Source: Onthophagus taurus (taxonomy: Eukaryota > Arthropoda > Insecta > Coleoptera > Scarabaeidae). From it: 64,000 nt of DNA. Of this stretch, positions 53,101 through 62,100 are shown piece by piece; the first letter of the stretch is position 1, and each line of letters starts with the position of its first letter. The stretch covers positions 15,872,001-15,936,000 of the forward strand of contig NC_091976.1 in assembly GCF_036711975.1 (NCBI RefSeq), given 5' to 3'. Under the pieces are notes generated by a model. It was not told the origin of the DNA. It did not search any database and saw nothing but the letters and a program-made list of their open reading frames with translations. Both the position numbers and the translations under genes were made by a program.

Positions 53101-56100
53101 CCTCTTTAACTCGTAGAATCTATCATGGATAACTAACTTTTTGATCGTTATGAGTACGAATTCCTTAAATGTTATAGGATTGTTCTGGTCAAGGACGTAG
53201 ATAATGGTTCTTGTACTCGTGACTTTAGTAAAGCATTTGATATAGTCCATTACAATTTACTCCTCTTTTATAATCCATAGGATCGGTCTTTAAATATCCA
53301 TCGTTATTCAATACGGTTGAAAAAACTTGCCATTTAAATTTACACATCAATACCCATTACATACTTATTACATGCGTAGAAGCAGTAGAAATATTACTAA
53401 TAATTGGTTGTCTTCTACTGCATTGATAAATATTATGAAAGACAAATTTCTCTTGATAACTATTGCCAATATACTTGTTTAATATTAATTATGAAAAGCA
53501 TATTTTATTTATGATTTATAATCATTGCCCATATCTGCTGTTTGCATGTATGCAAACGACTAGATTGAGGGACAGAGTGAGTCACGTTAGGTTTAATTCA
53601 AAGACGATGAGAATCTTGACTATTTTGTGCAGTTATCATGTTAGTCAAGGAAAATATTATATGATGAAAGGATTAATAAATGCAAGGATGGCAAACATCA
53701 TATAATTTAAGATATGTTCAAGCACAAGTTTGAGTTGTTTCTGAGTCTGAGTATAACGAGTCTTTCTCTAAACATAACGTTGTAGTCATCCTGTTATGTG
53801 TTATATAATGAATAGTTGCGTAATGGTGGCTAAGTGATGCTAATGGAATAATGTTATTAATAAAGAGGATGTGTGCCAAAAGTCGTTTAACATAGGACGG
53901 CGAAAACGCGAAGCCACCAACGTACCAAAATAATAGTCCGAATACTACTAATTATTGAATCAATATAAAATTAGCTCTTATTTAGATATTTCAAAAATTC
54001 TTTGAAAACATTCTAAAAACAAAAAATATTTACCATTAGTTCAAAGTATTTTTGAAATATTCCATACAATAGAATTGTTTTTTAAAGTTTACTTACTAAC
54101 TAAAGCTTGACTATTTCTGTTAGCTCTTCTATGTTCAGTTGGTAAATTAGTCGGCCTGGTTGCTAAACCTTTTCCATTTAAATCCAAAGGTTTTGCTAGA
54201 TTTTGTTGCAAGCTGCGTTCTATCATAATCTTTTTGCAAATATCTCTCAATGTGTTTGCTATTGTTCTTGCGGGCATGTCACAACGAAAAACGTGACACA
54301 TATGTTTTCTAGTGCTTCTATCTCTTGCCACGTAAGCAAAATCTCTATAAAATAAATTCGATTGAAAAGGAAATTTGTGATAATAAGTTATAATACAGGT
54401 GATCCTGAGTTACAGATATAATTATTGGTTAACAATTCGAAAACTTTCACGGAAGTTCGTAAAGCATAGAATTTTTATCGAATTCCGAATCTTTACCAAA
54501 GTTTCATAGAATTCCTCTTGAATAATTAATGATATTGCTTGTGGTTCTAAAGATTTCAGTGGGAACTCTTGTATCGAATTGACTTGAACAATTCTTCAGA
54601 AATGTTCACGAATAGTAATAATAAATGAGAAAAACGATTAATTTTGAATTTCTAGGGTTGTGTTGAAAAATGATATTGAATTTATTTCATGTAAAAATAA
54701 TAATGGTAACACGTAAAACGCATGCCGTTTATATTACTACATAAGCTCTATTTCTAATGATATTATCAAATATCGCCAACCTAATTTTAAAAATTCGTTA
54801 ATCATTTCATGCATATTGGAGAGAATTAAAGAACTTTTTTACTTTACCATTGTGGAAAAGATTGTTCTATTTTCCTAGCAGGTTATATTTTGACATAAAA
54901 TTATTATTAGCTGTGTTACAACAAACGTTTTTGACTAGTTGAGACTAGTCCGTCCATGTTAAATTAGGTAATAAATTCTGTGGTAATTGTAGTATTATTT
55001 CTCTCCATGAATGGAGAGTTCTCCGCCAGGTAAAAATATTATTATTAATTTTGTCCTGGAAACTACGGGAGAGGAAGGAGATTGGAAAGACATGAAAAGG
55101 AAACGGCAAAAAGAAAAAAGAAACTGGACAGAAAAGAAGAAACTGGACAGAAAAGAAGAAACTGTAAGTAAAGGCAAGAAAGGGGCTAGACTACGGACGA
55201 GAAGAGTAGTAATAGAAGCAAGACATTAAGCAGATACTGGAAAGATAAATGCATGGACTATCTCCAGCCTAGGATGACTTTATTCATACTCATAAGGCAA
55301 CAAGTTAACAATTCTAATAAATAAATTAAGGAAAAATAATGATGTAAGTAAGAAAAGGCGAAGCATAGCTCAACTTAACCTGAAAATTAAACCTAGAAAT
55401 TCGTACAGTTAACAAAGAAAAAAACACAAAAGAGTAAATCTAACAGAGCAAAAAGCAGACATTGAGTCGTACTACTAGTCATTTCAGCGCTACCGTCAGT
55501 CGCACAATTAAGAGGTTAACACAGCCATTTGTTGATTAAATAAACTACGCTTTTTAAAAGTGGAAACCTCTGCCAATTGGATTGTTTCGTATAAAAGATA
55601 GTAGCGTTGTATTTTCTGTATTATCTTTCAGTAGAGTTATCATCAAATTGTACTATAAACCAGGAACAAGCAGAAACCGGAAACATTTTTCTGGAAATTT
55701 CTGACCTTCCAAAAAGCGTGGATACATGATGGAGATATTAATAATAACGAAGAACAGATGAAAGAAAGTAGGTAAAAAAGAGGAGACTGGAATAGCATCT
55801 TTCCAGTCTCGAGCTCTCTTTCCAGTCAGTGACAAGAACAAATCAGACAGAGAACAAGAAAACTGGAAAAGAAAGATTGTTCAAAGAAAAGGGAGACTAA
55901 AATTAGATCGTACAGGCAAAATAGAGAAAAGATTAAAGTTAAAAAATAAAAGATAGAAAAAGAGAAGAAGAAAGAGAAAGAAAAAAAAAGTACCTAAACA
56001 AAAAAGAAGAGTATTGGAAACAGACTGATAATTGAAGAAAGAGACTGAACACTGACAAGAAAAACAAAAAAAAGACTTATCAACGAAAACAGAGAGGAAA

Positions 56101-59100
56101 GAAGAAAGAGACTGAAGAAGGACTGGAAAAATAAATAGAGATTAGACTGGGAAAAAGAAAACTGAAAATAGACTGATAGATTGGAAAAATCAACTACGAG
56201 GAAGAGAAAAAATTGAAGAGTGTAGAAATAACGTGTAAAGTCTAGAAACAGATTAGATAGAGATCAGGAAGTCTACAAAGAGATGGGCAATCCAAAAAAA
56301 GAGATTGAACAGAGATTCTAAATACAAGATGGAGCTTGGTAACACAAGAAAGGGATAGAAAGGGCAAGCAAAAAACATTCGTTAGTGCGCTTCACGCCTA
56401 AACACAACTTTTTGCAAATTTTTGTTCTTTTTGTTTACAATAATTTTTGAGTCTATTACGACATTGTTTTTGATCAGTTTTTAACGTGTTAAATAGTTCG
56501 CTTAACCTCACTTTTTTCTAACAGCGTGCTCCTCAAGCCTAAGAAAAAAGTTGTTACGCAACATGTCCTTCAGACCTTCACCTTTTTTAATTAAAACTTC
56601 TTCTCCCGAATACGTTTGGTGTAACATGCTTCCAGAAAATTTTGTCTTTAGTACTTAACCTCGTTGACGTCGTGCCTGAGGAAGGCAAGTAGTTGCCGAA
56701 ACAGCTGTAGCACTGAAAAGTTAGTTTGAATAAACTGTTTAACACCGTTGATTTTCACCATTTTTGATTTCACACATTTCAACGATGCAAATTGAATCCC
56801 AACTTTCCAAAGCAAAAAAGCGCCTGAAATATAAAGAAACAGACTGGAGCGAGAAAAGGGATATAGTAAAGGCCGTGCAAACTTTAGAGAAACTAGTCAA
56901 AAAACAGGAAATGGTTAAAAATGAAAGGCAGATTCAATGTACTTTAACTGGTTGTAAAATTTTTATTTTTCGTCTGACTAGTTTCGCCTTGTAGGCATCT
57001 TCAGAGACTTCGTTAAAAATGTGAATTTATTTGATTATATTTAAATGTTAAAAATCATTTTCATTGTATGATGAAATATGATGGATGTAACTTCACATTT
57101 TTAACGAAGTCTCTGAAGAAGCCTATAAGGCGAAACTAGTCAGACGAAAAATAAAAAATTTTACAACCAGTTAAAGTACAGGATGTCCCAATTTCGATGT
57201 CCGCATAGGCTATCTCCGAAACTAAAAGAGATAGAAAAAAAGTAGCTTACATGTCATGATCTCGTTTTTCGAGAAAATGCTAATGCCGAAAACTCCGAAC
57301 AGCTATCGTCTTTTGTTTTCGCCCTATCGGCAAAAACTGAAAATTTTCCAAAAACGACAATCGCGAATATCTCACTTATTATCAAAGATGGAGTATTATA
57401 AATAAAACATTATATGGGCAACTTTTTACGAAGAATTCAGTGGCGTAGGTAGCATTTGTTTCCCATCTTTTATTTTCGAGATTTTAGACGTAACTTTATT
57501 TTTTTAAATGGAAACCATAGTTGGCTATGACTTAAAATAATTTGTTATTTTCTTCTGATAACAAATATATATAGTTTGTGGGGTATATTTCTTATAGTTA
57601 TTGAATAATTAACAAAAATTCATTTTGTTCCATCTAAATCTAATGTATGTATTTAAAAGTTAATGTTGCTATGGTGATAACCATACATACTATGATGGAA
57701 TATAATGTATCAATTTTTTTTGTTCTTTCTAAAACTATTGCATGTATTTAAAACTTAATGTTGTTATGGTGATAACCATAACATGAGGGAAAGCATTGTT
57801 TCCAATAATTATTGCTAAAGTTTGTAGCAAGGACAGTAGAATCTAACAGGACTGCTACATCCATTGTATTTTTGTAGTCGACTACGGGTTGGTTGCCCGC
57901 ACTCTACGTCACACTATTTGCCACGCCTGGTAACTGTCTATGTTTTTAGAGGTTATATGATATAGACATTAATACGTCTAAAAACATAAAACTTCAAAAC
58001 CAATATGAATACGTCTAGGATATAACCCCTCACAGCAAACGCATAGACCATAACAACAGCTGAGCGTGGAAAATGGTGTGACATAGTTTGCGAGTAGGCT
58101 GTCACAACAATGGATGTAGCAGTCCTGTTAGATTCTACTGTCCTTGAGTTTGTAGTAGTATTTAAAAATTCACTAACAACTCTGGTATTATGTGCTGGTG
58201 CTCCGTCATATTGAAAATATATCATTTGAGACATATTTAGTGGCAAATTGTCGACCAAAGGCTCAATGTGCTGCCTTAATATATTGAGGTATTTCCCTTA
58301 GTTTAAGTTTTTATGGTAGATACTATATGCCAAAATTCTATTATTTAAAAGGGCACACCATACATTGAACCCCAATCTTCTTTGAACACTCAGAGACTTC
58401 ATCGGTCCAGATAATTTTGAACAAACAGCAGATTATTTAATTTTTTTAAATATCATATACAAAATTCTAATCTTCGATTAACATCTCCGGCACGTAAATA
58501 ATGAGTTAGCCCCGCTTTGTATGGTTTATACTTATTTTTCTTTCATATTCGGGAGCAGCGGCTTTTGGGCCAGACGTCTTGTTGCAATTTCTCTTGCAGG
58601 TCATTTTGGTATGTTTTTGTATGTGGTTTGGGGAAGGACCAAATATCTATTAAATTTTCTGCTAACCGGCTGAAGGTTCTTACGTGCGGTTGTCTTCTTT
58701 CTGGATATCTTGTGAAATAAAATTCCGCCGCTAACGTCGCATTCTTATCTGATAACATATAGCATTCCATCATGTTACATTTTTCATAATTTTCGAAATT
58801 CATTGTAAAGTTTTATTCAGTTTTGTTATACTTTGACACTTAACAGGCTGGTGCATCGTACCAGCACATAATGCCAGACTTGTTATCGAATTTTTAAATA
58901 CAAACTTTGGCAATTATTTGATACATTATGTCCCATCATAGTACGTATGGTTATCACCATAGCAACATTAACTTTTAAATACATACATTAGTTTTAGACA
59001 AAACAAAATGAATTTTTGTTAATTATTCAATAACCATAAGAAATATACCCCACAAACTATATATATTTGTTATCAGAAGAAAATAACAAATTATTTTAAG

Positions 59101-62100
59101 TCATAGCCAACTATGGTTTCCATTTAAAAAAATAAAGTTACGTCTAAAATCTCGAAAATAAATGATGGGAAAAAAATTCTACCTACGCCACTGAATTCTT
59201 CGTAAAAAGTTGCCCATATAATGTTTTATTTATAATACTCCATCTCTGATAATAAGTGAGATATTCGCGATTGTCGTTTTTGTAAAATTTTCAGTTTTTG
59301 CCGATAGGGCGAAAACAAAAGACGATAGCTGTTCGGAGTTTTCGGCATTAGCATTTTCTCGAAAAACGAGATCATGACATGTAAGCTACTTTTTTTGTAT
59401 CTCTTTTAGTTTCGGAGATAGCCTATGCGGACATCGAAATTGGGACACCCTGTACATTGAAACTGTCTTTCATTTTTGACCATTTTCTTCACTGGTAACA
59501 TGGACTCATAAAAACAGGAAGCCTGGAAAGCTCTCAGAGTGTCTAGTTGGTTGCCATAGTGTTTTACTTTCAATACTCATAAAACACAAAATCGAGAAAC
59601 TATACCAGAATATAGTACTTGCCAAAATAATACAAGTTTTTTACATCAAGTGGGGTAAACAACTGTGCTGTTTACAACGGAATATTAATATAAAGTATAG
59701 CTAGATCTTAATCAATTAATTGCGCAGAAGGAGTGCGATAATAATTCCTAGAAGCAAGATAGGCGAACTCGTAACATCGACGACCATAGGCATAGCTTAT
59801 GCTTGCCAAAAACTTAGTACATACATTGTAATATAACTGCTTTTCAAAAATACACATCAGATGAAGTTGTAGAAGTTTTGACTAATTAAGCCGAGGTTGC
59901 TTGCGTTCGAGGCTCTGTGATTAAAACCTAAAACTGGTCATCATATTGAAACGCTTCTGCCACGAGTAGCCTCAGCTTTATAAGATAAAATTGTAGGTTT
60001 TTTGAATAATTAAGCCGAGATCGCTTGCGGTCATTAAGATTATATTAACCTAAAACTCGTCATCATACTGTGGCGCCTCCGCCGCAAATGGTCTCGGGTT
60101 TATCAAATGAAATTATAAGTAGATCTATTGACTAATTAAGACAAGGTCGCGTGTGGCCGAGACTCAATGATTAATATTATATCAATCAGAAACCAGTCAC
60201 CATTTTGTGACTCTATTTGTGGCTTTGACTTTATCAGGTGATGTAAATCTTCTGACTAATTAAGCTTTTGACCTTCACCGACCAAGATAGATTTTCACAT
60301 CTTCAGTTGTTACGTCTTCGAATCCACATTCGCGTGTAAGCCTGATAATGTCTTCGTTTATGTTAATGTTATTTACCACTTCTACACTTGCACCTTGTAT
60401 AAATCCAGGCAGAAGTTTACGCCAAAAGCCATTTACACAATTGTTTGTCACTTCATTCGAAGCAGACTTTTTATTACACCTCCAAAAAACTGGCAGGGAG
60501 CTTTTGTCAAGACCTTTAAAAGCCCGTGGATTCTGGGAATGGTACACTACCATTGGCTTAAATTTTAAGGAACCAGAAACATTTGATCCCAACAGAACAG
60601 TCAATCTATCCTTGGCGGGTTTAAATCCAGGAGCGCTACGTTCTTCTCGCTAAATAAACGTTCTCGATGGCAACTTCTTCCAATAGAGGCCTGTTTCATC
60701 AAAGTTGAAGATGAGATCTGCAGGGTAGTTCCCTTGTTGCACAATTTCTTGAAACTTTTGAGGGTAAGCTGCTGCTGCTGCTACATCAGCGCTCGCTGCT
60801 TCGCCGCTTAGTTTGGTGCTATAGATATTGGTTCGAGATTTGAATCTCGTGAACCACCCAGAGCTTGCCAAGAAAGTTTCGTCAGTGTTTTCTTGCCCCT
60901 TCAAATCAGAAAAAATCAACAGTGCTTTTTCGCATATGGCTGCTTGTGATACAGGCATATTTTTTTGATGGGCATCATCAATCCACAATGATAACATTTT
61001 TTCCATTTTCTCTATATTTTTGCTTCGGCTGTAAGTTACGTGCTTTACACTAACAGCCGTTGTCTGTCGAGCGGAATGTTTTATTTTTTCAGCGTTTTTC
61101 ATGATTGTTGTCACAGTGGACGGGGGTAAATTTAGAGCTCTGCAGACAAAAGGTCGGATTTGGCCATCTTCAATTCGTGTAATTACGTCCATTTTTGTTT
61201 CCAGGCTTATTGTTTTTCGTGCCTTTTTCGCACAATGTTTGGGTTTAGAATCACTATTGTCGCCCATAATGAAACTACAAATTGAATACTCTTTTAATTT
61301 TAATAATAATAAAATAAAAAATATAATCAAACCTTTTTATTTTTCTTAAAAACTGAACGAAAACTAAGTAACGCCGAAACAATTTCACACACAGAATAGG
61401 CTGCTCGCGTCACGGTAATAAAATAAAACAACGTGTAAAAGTGTGTCTGCTATTAGAATGGCGGTGCTTACTGTCGTCCGATGTTGGGCGAACCGGGGAA
61501 TCCCACGCCGGCACCAACCGGCGTAATTGTGAATCGACGTAAATCGAACCGGCGCAAAACGACGTTTACCTGTAATATAAAGTAGTCACCGATTGATCCG
61601 CGATTCCAGCACCATACATTAGTCCTTCTTCTTCCTCATAGGCTTCATTTTGCGCCTGCAGCAGTGCTTTTCGAGCTTTCCGACCTTCCTTCGACTTCAA
61701 TGAACTACGTCGATTCTGTCGAATCACGCGCTGGTTTCTATTTGTTCAGCGTAGTTGAAGCTGTGCGTACCTACTACAATTCCTGCTTCGTTCATGATCA
61801 TCAGAAGGGATGAATTTCCTTCATTGAATAAGCCCGCGACTAAGTACGATGCCAATTCGATGACTTTTAATCCGGAGATGCAAATGTTTAGGAACTAATC
61901 GCCAAATTGTGAAATTAAAGCATTTGCGTTTTGCGTGTGGCCACCTAAACATCTTTCCAGTAATTCATCCCTTGATAAATCCTCATATATATGCAGAATT
62001 TCCTGCTGTATGTCGGGATGCAATGGAGTAGGATGCGGTGCAAGCTCCATACCAAGAGCTGTTCGTTTCTGCCACACGCACCAGCTGTCTTTTCTCTGTG

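Larger units (their letters stand above)
57179..59452 (-). mobile_element. Mariner with ~535-bp terminal inverted repeats
   Basis: The left end CAGGATGTCCCAATTTCGAT and the right end ATCGAAATTGGGACACCCTG are inverted, and near-identity continues to about 57712 and 58917. TA flanks both ends (57177-57178 and 59453-59454). Transposase remnants lie inside on the minus strand, and a MITE (57828-58146) has inserted into them. TIRs this long are unusual for mariners. Confidence 0.88.
56908..59487. mobile_element. Foldback repeat interrupted by a long-TIR mariner
   Basis: The left arm from about 56908 reads GAAATGGTTAAAAATGAAAG, TTCAATGTACTTTAACTGG, GTCTGACTAGTTTCGCC, CAGAGACTTCGTTAAAAATG. The right arm mirrors it: CATTTTTAACGAAGTCTCTG, GGCGAAACTAGTCAGAC, CCAGTTAAAGTA. 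It then breaks at 57178 and resumes at 59453 with TACATTGAA and CTTTCATTTTTGACCATTTTC. The break is filled by the mariner 57179-59452 flanked by TA. The intact left arm thus shows the empty site. Confidence 0.85.

Noticed and set aside
53008..53250. 80-codon minus-strand frame
   Set aside because: Shadow of an RT scrap read on the plus strand; no motif of its own.
55011..55229. Lys/Glu-rich ORF
   Set aside because: It is the purine-rich repeat translated.
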